Below, one piece after another: positions 1-11,400 of a DNA stretch of 64,000 nt. Position numbers and translations under genes: made by a program. The notes below the pieces were generated by a model. That model saw only the letters and a program-made list of their open reading frames with translations. It had not been told where the DNA came from and ran no database searches. This DNA is from Cryptomeria japonica (lineage: Eukaryota > Streptophyta > Pinopsida > Cupressales > Cupressaceae), in assembly GCF_030272615.1 (NCBI RefSeq), contig NW_026729183.1:1-64000 (forward strand). The letters run 5' to 3'. The stretch's first letter is position 1; the number at the start of each line of letters is the position of its first letter.

Positions 1-3000
1 TGTGTAGAGACATTGCTCCTCCCTCCTTCAGGATTCTCTTTCATCACTTCACTTTCCACACACTCACGACCAATTTATCCATAATAAACTTACCCATTCC
101 TATCATGGCTTTTTATTGATCTACCCAAGATTGGTTCACCATTCATAATAAACCTCCCTTTCCATTCATAATAAATCAGATCCTATCTATGGCTAAGGCA
201 AATCCTACGTCTAGTGATGGGTGTGGAACTGAGAACATCACATGTTTGAGGAGTACAGTTTTTTCCATCTTTCTTCAGTCTATCCACGTACAATCTGCAA
301 TAAAGCAACATTTGCATCACAAATCCGCAATAAAGTTTCATCTTCTCCACAATAAAGTATCAGTTTCATGGATTCAGTCAGTTTCAGATGAGACACAGCA
401 GCAACAATGGGCTTCAACAAATCAAATCTTTCAACAGACTCAAACAACATTATGGTTCAGTGCTATCTATCCTTTCTGTGAAAGTAAACATTGTGACCAC
501 AATCAAATAAGACTTATACAAGTGACAAGAGACACTAAACTTGAGGACTGCAGTGGATGTTGGTGTCGAGTCTTGGTTTTCTTTTGATTTCATCTTTTTT
601 GGTGACATGTCTTTTAGCTTTTCTAGGATGTCTCTGACTAGAGATTTTATCTCTAGGATGTCTTTGACTAGAAAGGTGAGGATGGGGTATCGTCACCTAT
701 TTTTCTTTGCTGTCTATGGATTGTCTCTTAGTAATGCTATGACTTGTCCAAGGATATGAGGACATGGTGAGTCTAGTGTGAACTGGGGCATTCCTTGGTT
801 GTGACTGTCTTATCTCCATGCAAACAGGTACAATGACTTTCTAGGTCAAACATATGCCTCGATTGTCATAACCTACTTGCCATAATAAAGCTCAATTATG
901 ATAATGCACAAGAAGCTCTTTCACTTTCATATCTTTTGTCTTCCATCCCCCTTTCTTGATTGACTTCCATCGTCCTTCTCAAGTCCGCGTAGCCTACTAT
1001 CACATGACTGAGTATAATGACACACCAAAAACATCTGCATTTCATGTAGTTGCACCTACATTACCACATATAAGCATTTCATACATACATATAGATATCA
1101 CAATTGCATCACATCCTGCACACAACACCTGTTAGCACAATTTACATTTGCATTGTCATATTCATCCACATTTCATACATTCACATTTGCATCATGCATA
1201 CACATATAAAACATAAAAGAACAAAAAAAAATATATTGCATTGCATCATATACATATTTGCATCCATATCATAAAGCATACATCATGAAACATCTCATCA
1301 CATAGGTACACATGCATATAGCTACCGCAAAGATGAATCATCTCATATATATATATATAAAGTGTCATGATACAATGATGTCAAAATCATATGGCTACAA
1401 AAGCACCCATAGGTGTCTACATCATCATACAAAAATGGTACAATACTAATACATAGGGAGCCCTCTATGGCTATGATGAACTCCCTCCCTCGGAGCTGTC
1501 TGGCCTCAATGGAATTTGAGCCCCTGAAGGACCCACCCCAGGATCATCCCTCCTATCTCCTCTATCTGGTGGTGGTGGAGGACCCATAACCCCACCACTC
1601 GATGCCTATCTCCTCCGGCTCCCTCCCGTAGTTGTAGCTATATGCGATGGTCTATGGAGTCTCCTCGCCCGCTAATCTGCTAGCACTGCACCATAATAGA
1701 GATCTCGCTAGTAGGCAATCTCCTCCCCTGCTCATAGGACATAAGCATACCCTGCCCTTGTGTCCTCCGCTGCCTGTCTCCCAGCCCTCAGTGTTGTCTC
1801 AGCCTCTGTATAGTGCTAAATAGCCTGATCTCGCTCCCGCTTAGTATCTCTAAGCCTCATTCTAAGCCGATCCCTCTCCCTCTCTAGCTCTTGGATCTCA
1901 TCTACCTGGCCCTGGCAGATCTCCCTCAGCTCTAGCAGTTCATCCTCCACTGGGTCAGCCCCCTCTGCCTCTACCTGTGGCTCCCCCTGTATGAGTGCCT
2001 GCCCCAGTGCCTGTACCTATACCTGTATTGGTGCCTGTACTAGTACCTGTCTCTATCCATGTCCCTGTATCTGTACCTATCTGGGACCCTGTGCTGCTGG
2101 CACTTGTAGTGGCAATCCATCATGACCCCTCACCACCCTCCCTCCGAGGTGCAACCCTCCTCTCTCCAACTGCTCCTCTCCTCCTCCATCGGCCTCTGCC
2201 CCCATCACCTCCACCATCATCATCATCACCACCCCCATCTCCATCCAGTGGCTCTCCTAGATCTGTCAAGCGTGGGAAGGGATGCTCTTCCCAGTATGCT
2301 ATGTACTTAGCATCCATGTCAGTGTCCTCGATCTTTGGCCACATGTCTCAGGGTAGGGGCATCATCTCTACCAGCTATGTAATTGCCTGATCATATGACA
2401 GCAAGAGCCCAAACTGTGCCTGATCTCTGACCATCCGTGCATACATGCCTGAGCCCCGGGGCATCCTCTAAATCCTGCCAAACTGTTGACCAACCCTGTC
2501 CACTAGCTGCCTCTCCAGCACATAGGGCGTTCATCCAATCAAATACCTACTCTGGAAGGTGTAAGGCAGTACAACTGCATCGTCCTCCCACTGCTCGCAT
2601 CCCAAATATGGCCTCCATATGACCACATCAATATCATCTATCACTCATTGCTAGTAATCCAACCTGCCAATCCATGGCTGCGATGTGATCATATAATACA
2701 GGTGCACAAAACTGCATCCATGTCCCCTGCCTCTGAAGTGTATCATTCTCGTCACTAGCAGATGCTCATAAGCCCATACCTGCAGCAATGTCACCCCGCA
2801 GCCCAATCCCACTAATCCATGATATACAAACTGATGCAACTCATAATAGAGGTGTGCCAGCACACACGGTCCCCAAGCATATCTAGTGTGTTGTGTCACC
2901 AGTGTCTCCAGTGTTCCTCCCCAACCCACAACCAACCCCCGTGTCGCCCTATCTAGACACAAGAACCCACTGATTGCTCCTCCTACTACTACCGACAGCG

Positions 3001-3420
3001 CTAGCCCTGTGGCTGTCATAGTATCCCATGCCACATGTCCTGCCCTCATCTCTAGTCCTGGGTCCTGGAATACTCATCTAAGGGCCTCCCTGTCTCCATC
3101 TCGATCGTATGGGATCAGCTCCCCATCAATCGATATCCTCAGTATCCTATATACATCCTCTAGGGTGACTGTCATCTCACCCATCGGCAAATGAAAAGTA
3201 CAGGTCTCGAAGTGCCACCTCTCCGCCAATAGAGTCAACAGTCCCATGTTTGCCCGAAACTCAGGCACATACAGAACATGTCTCAATCCCATCTCGTCAA
3301 TGGCAGCTCTGTCCTCGAATGACAACCCAGGTTGCAACCTTTGAGTCGACAGGAATCTCTCCCGTGACTCCAGCATCGGCAAATACTCCTGCAGTCAAGC
3401 AAATCACTCATGTCAGTCAT

Positions 3421-3742
3421 AGTGGCATTCCCTGTTCATCACAAAATGCTACTTTTTATCTAAATGCATATGGCATTCTATCCTAGTGACACTCACTGTT
3501 CATCACAAAGTGTTGCTATTTATCCTAAGTGACACTCACTGTTCATCACAAAGTGTTGCTATTTATCCTAGTAGTACTCCCTGTTCATCACAAAGTACTA
3601 CGTGTGTGACACTCACTGTTCATCACAAAGTGTTACTCACATTTGCACTCACTGTTCATCACAAAGTCCTGCTCATATTCTAGTACTCCCTGTTCATCAC
3701 AAAGTACTCTATCTTGGTACTCACTGTTCATCACAAAGTGCC
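3421..3742. repeat. Array of eight units with conserved loop and varying stems
   Basis: The core CTGTTCATCACAAA recurs eight times, starting near 3432, 3497, 3540, 3582, 3617, 3652, 3691 and 3725. In seven of the eight units the flanks pair across a ~15-base loop: AGTGGCATT/AATGCTACT, AGTGACACT/AGTGTTGCT (twice), GTAGTACT/AGTACTAC, GTGACACT/AGTGTTAC, AGTACT/AGTACT and GGTACT/AGTGCC. Pairing is kept, with some G-T wobble, although the stem sequences differ. The sixth unit pairs poorly. The array lies inside the intron of the antisense PMD gene. Confidence 0.85.
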
Positions 3743-3884
3743 TTGATCTATTCTAGTCTTCCTAGAGGACCTGCTTGAGTGTATCCTCTCAGCAGCTTAT
3801 CCAATCGATAGTGTATGTTCATCATAGAACTACCGATTTGACCTAGAAGATGCAACTTCACACTTTTTAAAAATGCAAACACAC

Positions 3885-4146
3885 TTACCTGACATAAACG
3901 TGCTCAAAGACTGCACAAACGCGCCTAGAAAACACAGACACACCTGACAAACACAGACATGCCTATGCTCTGCACAGATGCGCCTGGGCAACACAGACGT
4001 GCCTTCTTGGCACAAACGTGCATGAACATCACAGACACGATTGCAATTGACACAGACGCGGGTTCAAACGTAGACGCGCCTAGCACAAACACAGATGCGC
4101 CTTGCGAGCACAGATGCGCTTGGCACCAATGCAGACATGCCTGGAT
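3885..4146. repeat. Degenerate minisatellite, CACAGAYGCGCCT-like
   Basis: About a dozen diverged copies of a CACA(G/A)A(C/T)G(C/T)GCCT core occur with 17-30 base spacing. The array lies in the same PMD intron as the hairpin array but has a different core and no consistent pairing. No function is visible. Confidence 0.75.
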
Positions 4147-4653
4147 GTTTTTGGACACTTTTTTGGACCCTAGTCTAAGTGCATTTATTACCCTATCTAG
4201 CATGCATTAATGACAAAATTAAATGCATCAAAGTATGAGGCAGTTTGGTGGTACTTACTGGCTCTCCTGCCTCTGCTGGCCTCTGAAATTGGCAAACGTG
4301 GTCGAATCTGTGAATGAAGGCCATCGCTGCTGACTGCTGCTACTCAATTTTTTCTCTGCAATATACTCTCGTGGATGTGTAGATGACAATGAGGATGTAT
4401 TTCCCCCATGGTCTATCTTATAGCCTACCCTAACCCTCGCCTTCGTTTCCCGAGTTAGTCTTCATTATCCTGTGACTCTGTCACTTTATCCGGTCAGTCC
4501 ATTCTAGCCTTTCTTTCTTATCGAGAGATTGTCTGTAATCTTTTCAGACATTTTCATCCAATCTCTCAAGGGGGCATATCATTCCCATCCTAGGGCAACT
4601 CTGTATCAGTTCATATTATCTTCTTTGAAACAACGCTACAAGCTGCATTGTCT

Positions 4654-4668
4654 CAAAGAGGGGCAAAA
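4654..4668 (+). other. Polypurine tract before the 3' LTR
   Basis: The purine-rich run CAAAGAGGGGCAAAA lies immediately before the LTR start TGTAGACACC. This is where plus-strand DNA synthesis of an LTR retrotransposon would be primed. Confidence 0.6.
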
Positions 4669-5500
4669 TGTAGACACCCAAAATTGTCCAGTCTAATTAA
4701 ATAAATATTTAATTTATTTAATTATCTTAGCTTAATTCTTCTATTAATTAAATAAATCTTTATTTTTTAATTAATTCATTTATCCTCTTCTAGCCTTATT
4801 TCTCATTTAAATAAATACATTTATTTATTTAAATTATCCTTTTCCTAAATTAAATAAATATCTTATTTATTTAATTTATCCCACTTCTTCTATTAATTAT
4901 ATAAATCTTTATTTATTTAATTAATTCATTAACTTTTTCTACCCATGACACATGTCATTCATCTCTTAATTCCTACACTACCTACCTCTTTCATTATTTT
5001 ATTATTTTCTTTACCTACCCTCTAATCATAGCCGACCTCCTTTTACACCTCTCAATCTTATCCCTCCATTTCTTATTGTGTCTTCTATATAAGGACATGC
5101 TTCCTTCATTATCAAACCCTAATCAAGGATCCTAATGATGCATCCTAATGAATATTATACACTTGACTACACTACGATCCTACTTGCAACCACATTCTGT
5201 TCTTTGTTGAGCTCTTGTGCACATAAAATCTGAGAGCAAATATATCAAGCAAGATCAATGGAGATAGGAAGAATGGATATCCAAACTCTATTGGACATGT
5301 GATAGTATAATCTTTGTGATTTCATTTGATTTGCATTGTCTTAGGTAATCTTCATATGTTATGGTAGATCTTTGTTGTTGTTAGGCTAGGGTTTTGTGGT
5401 TGAATTCATTTAGCCTTTCAATATTGTTATTATTGTTATCCATTTTCACCATATACAAGGTTTACACTTCATAAAGTGGGTATTTTTAAAATTGCCACCA
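4669..5500 (+). repeat. 3' LTR of the gypsy-like element (right end not fixed)
   Basis: The LTR opens with TGTAGACACCCAAAATT after a purine tract. It contains an AT-rich part with repeated TTAATTAAATAAAT-like words (about 4700-4930) and a TATA box TATATAA at 5086-5092, a plausible LTR promoter. I could not find the closing CA, a primer-binding site or a second LTR to compare, so the end at about 5500 is a guess. Confidence 0.5.
5086..5092 (+). promoter_or_regulatory. Likely TATA box of the LTR
   Basis: TATATAA followed by GGACATGC lies about 420 bases into the LTR, a usual position for an LTR promoter. Supported by sequence and position only. Confidence 0.45.
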
Positions 5501-6203
5501 TATTTTCACCCATCTTCCGAGCTTTCTAACCATATAATTTTTTTTCAATTTGAACAACAATAACATATTATTATTGAATTTCTTTTACTAGTGTCTCCAT
5601 AGTTCTCACAGACATAGGTGCACCATTTTTTGATTAACTTTTGTTATACGTATCCAAATTTAAAAACCTTTATATATTATTGTAGTGCACTTGATTCTTG
5701 ACAATTTAAAAAAAATAAAATTGTATTTTCGATTTGTTTAGTGCAACTTATGCTTCGCGCACAAATAGGTACCAAATTTTTAGGATGTGCTCAATTGGAA
5801 AAATCATAAAAAAAAAAATACTCAACAAACAATTACAAAAAAATACACATCTTCTAGTGCTCACTCTTAACTATCTTTCTGCCAAAGGATTTGTCAAAAT
5901 ACTAAATCTAACTATGACTTTTTTGATGCGCATGTTAGACACTATGTTATGTTTTTCAGAAAAAAAAAGTCATTTTTTCATGTGCGAAGGATTTGACCCC
6001 CTTAATCTTATCCAATTTTGAAAAAGTTTAGTAGTTTGGAAACTAGATTCAGAGTACTGCAATATTTGTTCTTTGATTATCTTCATATCTTGAGTGGATA
6101 ACTTTCAAATTTTGCCTCTAAGTTGAGGTTCACCTGATTTCAGAAAAAAAGTGTCCACTTATACCCCCTTTTTGATCACCATCTTTGTGCACTTACCCAA
6201 TAC
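5501..6203. other. AT-rich spacer, no gene seen
   Basis: It is AT-rich with many A and T runs. The one open frame (5734-6021) has low-complexity lysine/asparagine composition and resembles nothing I know. It ends in a short TACATAAATACACA-like microsatellite where the duplicated segment starts. Confidence 0.6.
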
Positions 6204-6869
6204 ATAAATACACACATAAATATACATTTTTAAAAAAATTTGTTAATTTTTAAATTTTATTTGAAAAAAAATTGATATTTTTTATAAATTCAAAGACAAA
6301 TTTTTCATTCCTGAAAAATGCTGAAAATCAGGGGTTCTTGTCAATGTCACAAAAAAAAAAGGACTTATTTTTTTTTCCAAATAGAGAACATATATATGCA
6401 GTGTTAAAATAATAATAATCTTGATTTATATTTTTCTCGTTATAATATTTTGAAGTCCACCATAGCTAAATTGGATAGTTTTCATTCACTGTCACCTTTT
6501 GTCTACTAAATTTATAATTATAAAAAAAAAAATTATACCCTTTAGAGAAGATTCTTTCATCTAGTGAAAAATAAATTTTTTAATTTTTTAAATATCATTT
6601 AATATATATTTTTTTAATTTCTAGTCAACATCTTTTTGAACTTAAAAAACCTACTCGCAATGTTTAATTCATAAAAAAATTAAATTTAGTTAAAATACTT
6701 AAAAATTATATGTCTAGATTCATGATTTCGAGCTCTAAAAAAGGGTATTTTTTTATTTTTGTAAAAAAATAGTCTGCTTGGAGAAAAATTGAGCAGAACT
6801 GAAAAGTTTCATAAATACAAGCAAAATAGGTGATTGCACTGCCATATCACCTACCACATAGGGGAGTTG

Positions 6870-7035
6870 GGACGAACTCAGTCCGGTCGGACTCAATCCG
6901 ACCAAACTGAGTTCGACCAAACTATTTTGATTTTCTTATGAAAAAATTGAGCTCAAGCGCTCACAAAAAGTGTCTAAATGGCGCTAAGAGTCCAGTTGAA
7001 CTCAATTCAAATGAACTCTTGGCGCCATTTAGGTG
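6870..7035. other. Two strong foldbacks shared by both duplicate copies
   Basis: The first stem pairs GAACTCAGT (6874-6882) with ACTGAGTTC (6906-6914), with an inner GTCGGA/TCCGAC stem. The second pairs CTAAATGGCGC with GCGCCATTTAG (about 6974-7032) and continues inward with AAGAGT/ACTCTT and TTGAA/TTCAA. The matching part of copy 2 (14,180-14,345) keeps most pairs. The DNA between the truncated copia LTR and the AT-rich block is not otherwise identified. Confidence 0.7.
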
Positions 7036-7098
7036 CCACAACAATGACACAGGGTACCATGTGGCAAGGTGGTAGTCTGGTCATACTGAGTCAAACAC

Positions 7099-7738
7099 AA
7101 ACACAACATTTCTCAACATAAACAATAACAAACATCATCGACCTTATAGACAACAATTAGGTCGGTAGCATAAACCCTAAACCCTAAACATTTTAGGTTT
7201 ATAATTACAAGCGGTCCAATCCTGACCATTCAAACACTTTACATAGAATAAAATGATCTCAAACAGAGCACAAGTCATTCTGCATCGTCCATTCTTCACC
7301 GCATCTAGAAATCAGTAACCCATCATGCTCTCTTCACATACTGCTAAGAAAATGTTCATTCCTAAGGTAGACATTCAATGCAATTGATCTTCAAGGAAAT
7401 CCTTCATGTGCACAAAACTGACGTGGCATATCAATCTCATCCTTATCTCTTAGCTACCTCATCACAAAATGTCACCGGTTACATCTCACAAGCTAGATTG
7501 CCAAACCGGAAACCCTAGAGCTGAGATAACCAATTGGTAGTCACACTTTGTGAAACCCTGACACCGGTCCACTTCATCCTAGTAGACCAAAACCACTTCG
7601 AATCTTCATACCTTCGTACCGGTTCTCCTACTTGAACATCAATAACAACTTCTTCCAATCGTCATACCAGTTCACCTGCACTTATTGATATCAATGACAA
7701 CATACATTATCATCCTACTGGTTCATCATATTCCAACA
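7099..7738 (-). repeat. Copia 3' LTR, truncated, copy 1
   Basis: In minus orientation the LTR begins TGTTGGAATATG at 7738, just after the polypurine tract. It matches the 5' LTR of the same family (53,617 down to 44,130) until about 7099, where the distal ~700 bases are replaced by unrelated DNA. It contains two telomere-like CCCTAAA units that belong to the LTR itself. Confidence 0.75.
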
Positions 7739-7757
7739 ATCTCCCCCTTTGGCATTG
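7739..7757 (-). other. Copia polypurine tract, copy 1
   Basis: On the minus strand the sequence CCAAAGGGGGAGAT runs straight into the LTR start TGTTGG. This is the plus-strand primer of a Ty1/copia element and fixes the LTR boundary. Confidence 0.75.
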
Positions 7758-8027
7758 ATGGAAATATGCAGTGTATCGTTGCATAGTATTTGCACCATTC
7801 TGAATAACATAAACATATAAACAACATAAACCTGTGCAGCTATATCTTCTCCCATATCATATATCTTCATCTCTTCAGATCTTCTCCCCCTTTGACAACA
7901 ATGCCAAAGTGGAGGCACAAGCTTCCATTCTCCACTATGTTGCTCCCCCTATGGAGTAGCATCCTTCAACACATCAATCCTGAAAGATTTGTCACTATAG
8001 TACCTGACTGATGTAGAGAACACATTT

Positions 8028-10654
8028 TTAATTTACTTCATGAAGGGGCAAAACCCCGAATTTACCTCTCAAATAGGTAAATGTAGTCTTTGGTAAGGGC
8101 TTAGTGAATAAGTCAGCTAGTTGCTCCTTACTGGAAATATGTTCTAATACAACCTCTTTATTTTGAACCTTTTCTGTCAAAAAATGATACTTGAGCTCAA
8201 TGTGCTTAGTCCTAGCATGCAATACCGAATTCTTGGAAATATTTATTGCACTTGTGTTGTCAAAAAATATACTCACCAGTTCAAATATAGGTACATTAAA
8301 TCCATCCAATACATGTTTTATCTAGATTTCTTGAGTCTAGTTCATAAATGTTGTGACATACCCTGCTTCAGCTGTAGACTGGGAAATATATCTTTGCTTC
8401 TTAAACGTCCATGAGACTAGTCTTCTACCAAGAAAGAACGCTCCATCGGTTGTGCTCTTTCAGTCATCCACATTACCTACCTAATCTGCATTGGTAAACA
8501 CTTCGAGATTAAAATCACCATTGTATGGATACCACAATCCATAGTCAACTATCCCTTCCAGGTATCTCAGAATCCTCTTGATTGCTACCAAGTGTGATTC
8601 TCTTTGACTTTTCTGAAAATGGGCTACAATGCCCACAACATGAGCAATATCCGATCTGTTGTGCACCACATAGTACAACTTACCAATCATTGACCAGTAA
8701 TTTTTTCATTCACCAATGCTGAATCATCCTCCTTAGTCACTTTGTAGTCAGTCACCATCGGTGTACCAATTAGTTTGCTCTCCTCCATGCCAAAGGTCTT
8801 CAATACCTTTTTGACATACATGGACTGGGTAATAAAGATACCCTCTTTCATCTGTTGAATCTGTAGACCAATGAAGAACTTTATCTCTCCAATCAGAGAC
8901 ATCTCAAACTCTTTCTTCATTTCATCTGCATATGCATGGCTCATTTCAACATCTCCTCCAAAGGTTATGTCATCTACTAACACTTCACATATCAAAATTT
9001 GATCACCTTCAAATTTTAGGTAGATGTTGTTGTCCTCACTTGATCTCTGAAATCCTATCTTCATAAGATGAGAGTGTAACCTTTCATACCATGCCCTTGG
9101 TGCTTGTTTCAATCCATACAGGGCCTTGTGTAATCTACACACCATGTTACTATCTTCTGACAAAGAAAACCCATTTGGTTGCTTAATATACACTTCTTCT
9201 TCTAGGATTCCATTCAAGAATGCAGACTTCACATCCATCTGGTATATCTTGAATCCCTTAAATGTTGCAAATGCAAGTAGCATTCAAACATCTTCTAGTC
9301 TAGCCACAAGGGCAAAGGTTTCTCCATTGTCTTCTCCTTCTTCCTAAGAATATCCCTTGCATACAAGTATTTCCTTGATTCTTACAACTATGCCTTCTTC
9401 ATTCAGCTTATTCCTGAAGACACATTTGGTACCTATGACATTCTTGGGTTCCAGTCTGGGTACCAAAGACCATGTTGCATTCTTTTCTATTTGGTCTAGA
9501 TCCTCTTCCATTTCCTTAACCCAATCTTCATTGTTAAGTGCCTCTCTAGAGGTTTTAGGCTCAAATTCAGAAATCATGCAAGAGTTTTCTTTCACCTTTC
9601 CTCTTGTGAATATCCCTGCATCTTTATCTCCTATGATCTGCTTCAGATCATGATGTAGTTTCACATATCTAGGAATGACTCTCGCTAGTTCTGCTTGCTT
9701 TTCCTCTTCTTCTTCTCCTCCATCTTCTTCTTCACCTACTGTAGCTTCTACCAGTATAGGAACACTAAGGTCTTTGCTTTCTTCTTTCTTAACTGGTTCC
9801 CAGAAGATTACACCCGGTTCATCTTCCTCTTGCTCACTGCTGGTTTCCTCAGGTTTCTCAAGGGATTCATCAATCCTGACATTGGTACTCTAAACAATTT
9901 TTTGAGTTCTATTGTTGTAGCACTCAAGAGCTATTCTTTTAGTGGAATATCCAAGAAATTTTCCTTCATCACATTTAGCATCAAACGTGCTTAGATTCTC
10001 ACCTCTCTTGATATAGAACTTACTGCGAAAAACTTTAAAATAACTCATAGTGGAAGGCTTCCCGGTCTAGTACTCATAAGGGGTTTTATCTTTATCTTTT
10101 GTTGATGAGTACTCGGTTCATGGTATAGACCGCAGTGCTCACCGCTTCTCTCCAAAAAGTGTGAGCAACCTTTCCTTGGATCAGCATTGTTTTGGTGCTT
10201 CAACTACAGTCTTGTTATTCCATTCTATTATATCATTCTTCTGAGGTGTCCTAGGGGTAGAGAACTGCATCTTGATGTTGTTCTCTTCACAGTACTTGTT
10301 GAATTCATCAGAAGTGAATTCACCTCCCTGATCGGTTCTTAGGCCTTTTAATTCTTTGACCACTTTCCTTCTCTACCAATGGTCTAAAGAATTTGAACTT
10401 TCCAAATGCCTCAGACTTGTCTTTCAAGAATGTGACCCACATCATTCTTGAGCAATCATTAGTAAGAATCATGAAATACCGATCTCCCTGAATACTTCTA
10501 GTTTTCATTGGACCAGACATCTCGTTGTTCACAAGATCAAGTAAGTTCCCTACTAAAAAAGACTTACCTTTGAAATTTGAGGAAGACATCTTCCCAACTT
10601 GGCATTCTCTGCACAAATAATTCTCTAGTTTGTTCAGCAAAGGCAATCCTCTTA
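8028..10654 (-). pseudogene. Ty1/copia INT-RT-RNase H, copy 1 (dead)
   Basis: The minus-strand domain order is integrase, reverse transcriptase, RNase H, the copia order. Integrase (about 10,654-10,040): CxxC as CRECQVGK, then GPMKTRS, LRTDQGGE and a final Glu in DIIEWNNK. The first catalytic Asp is replaced (NNEMSGP here, NTDLCGP in copy 2). An acidic linker follows. RT (about 9664-8690) shows NATWSLVP, YQMDVKSAFLNG, LYGLKQAPRAW and VDD. RNase H ends with SKEQLADLFTKPLP and a stop at 8028. Gag and protease are absent because the segment starts at the CACTA junction. Frameshifts and stops break the frame at several places, e.g. near 9340, 8690 and 8400. Confidence 0.9.
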
Positions 10655-10657
10655 CTG
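10655..10657. other. CACTA target-site copy (ctg), duplicate 1
   Basis: The three bases ctg lie between copia integrase and the CACTA end CACTAGTACATTTGGA, exactly as at 17,979-17,981. The shared junction shows that copy 1 arose after the CACTA insertion. Confidence 0.7.
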
Positions 10658-11311
10658 CACTAGTACATTTGGAGCTGATTTCTGATGGCCGTTTGTTGGA
10701 TTTTTGATGAATTTTCATCAGAGTGTCGACAAAATCCACCATCAAAAACTCAGCATCGGATTGGTCGACAATGCTATGCTCGTCGAAAATTCGACAATCC
10801 AATGGACTCTGCCGATGGTCAAAGAAGTTGTTGGCCGACAGCTTGGTATTTGTCGCAATTCTGATGATGATCATTTTTATAAAAAAATAATAATTATCAT
10901 CAATATAAAAGAGCCATCGAAGGAAGGAAATGCTGAAAGGACTCACTGAACATAAAAACTCAGCGTCGGATTGGTCGATGATGCCATGCCTGTCAGAAAT
11001 TCAATAATCCAATGGACTCTGTCGACGGTCAAAGAAGTCATCGATCAAAAGCTTGGTATTCGTCATAATTATGACAATGATCATTTTTATAAAAACAAAA
11101 AATTTATCATCGATATAAAAGAGCCATCGAAGAAAGGAAATGTCGAAAGGACTCATCGAACATAAAAACTTCATCGACAAAAGATATCGAAGAAAGCAGA
11201 GAGGGTGTTCATAGACGGGAAAAGTTCTCGAGGAAATAATACTATCGGTGCAACATAAAAAGGACCCACCGAAAGGAGCGTTTTCATCGAAAGAATAATA
11301 TCGATCAGACA
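10658..11311 (+). mobile_element. CACTA terminal fragment, duplicate 1
   Basis: It starts with the terminal inverted repeat CACTAGTACATTTGGA and continues with two ~220 base tandem units (about 10,720-10,945 and 10,950-11,165) rich in TCGA/TCGG words. It then enters the TCATCGACAAAAGATATCG block and stops abruptly at 11,311 where microsatellite DNA begins. It equals the first ~650 bases of the 24 kb CACTA element. Confidence 0.75.
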
Positions 11312-11400
11312 AATGTATATATATATGTATACATTTGTACGCATCTGTATACACATGTATACATCTGTAAACACATGTATACACCTATATACACACATGA
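11312..11400. repeat. TATG/TACA microsatellite at duplication edge
   Basis: Irregular TATATATGTATACA-type repeats follow the CACTA fragment directly. Open frames on both strands here are repeat artefacts. Confidence 0.8.

Larger units (their letters stand above)
1471..4324 (-). pseudogene. Antisense plant mobile domain (PMD, MAIN-like) gene, spliced, decayed
   Basis: The coding strand is minus. Exon 1 (4324-4259) encodes 22 residues starting MAFIHRFDHV and ends at a GTAAGT donor. Exon 2 begins at 3388 after a TGCAG acceptor, in phase, with EYLPMLESRERF. The block GLRHVLYVPEFRANMGLL, then LAERWHFETCTFHLP and VTLEDVYRILRI, is typical of the plant mobile domain (PF10536, aminotransferase-like) found in MAIN-like proteins and in some gypsy elements. 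The frame continues through a D/G-rich, then glutamate/arginine-rich probable coiled-coil tail to a stop at 1471. There are several in-frame stops (near 3050, 2648, 2540, 2470, 2370 and 2120), most explicable by C-to-T or G-to-A change. The 870 bp intron (4258-3389) holds tandem repeats. The protein's role is unknown; PMDs are linked to TE silencing or transposition. The frame is dead, the identification good. Confidence 0.72.
1..4668 (+). mobile_element. Internal 3' part of a Ty3/gypsy-like LTR element
   Basis: This stretch lies directly before an LTR start at 4669 and a purine tract at 4654-4668, so it is read as the region between pol and the 3' LTR of a plus-strand LTR retrotransposon. 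No gag or pol is visible; they would lie left of the window. The part 1-1470 holds only short open frames (189-587, 541-759) that I do not recognise and treat as non-coding. From 1471 to 4324 there is an antisense PMD gene. Plant gypsy elements with an extra antisense ORF between pol and the 3' LTR are known (Ogre/Grande/Retand-like types), which supports the reading. The left boundary is outside the window. Confidence 0.5.
6204..11311. repeat. Segmental duplication, copy 1 (pairs with 13,515-18,635)
   Basis: From ATAAATATACATTTTT to a TCGATC.GACA word this segment matches 13,515-18,635 in the same orientation, roughly 95 % by eye with small indels. Contents: ~0.9 kb of unknown AT-rich DNA with hairpins, a truncated copia 3' LTR, the INT-RT-RNase H half of copia, and the first ~650 bases of a CACTA end. 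Both edges lie at TA/CA-rich microsatellite DNA. Confidence 0.85.

Noticed and set aside
189-759. Two small plus-strand frames at the window start
   Set aside because: No recognisable domain, and one contains a short internal duplication; treated as non-coding part of the gypsy 3' region.
1995-2390. Plus-strand Pro/Val-rich frame
   Set aside because: Shadow of the antisense PMD gene; the minus frame shows domain motifs and splice joints, this one only low complexity.
3421-4146. Regular repeats as a CRISPR array
   Set aside because: Plant nuclear context, no cas genes, variable spacing, and the conserved part is a loop with paired flanks rather than a direct repeat with unique spacers.
7165-7190. 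Telomere-like CCCTAAACCCTAAA in the copia LTR (also near 14,485 and 44,205)
   Set aside because: Only about two units, at the same place in all three LTR copies, so it is part of the LTR and not a telomere tract.
10690-11165. Frames on both strands across the TCGA-rich arrays (10.7-11.4, 18.0-19.3 and 27.0-27.7 kb)
   Set aside because: Repeat units read through by chance; they are CACTA subterminal DNA and the frames differ between units.
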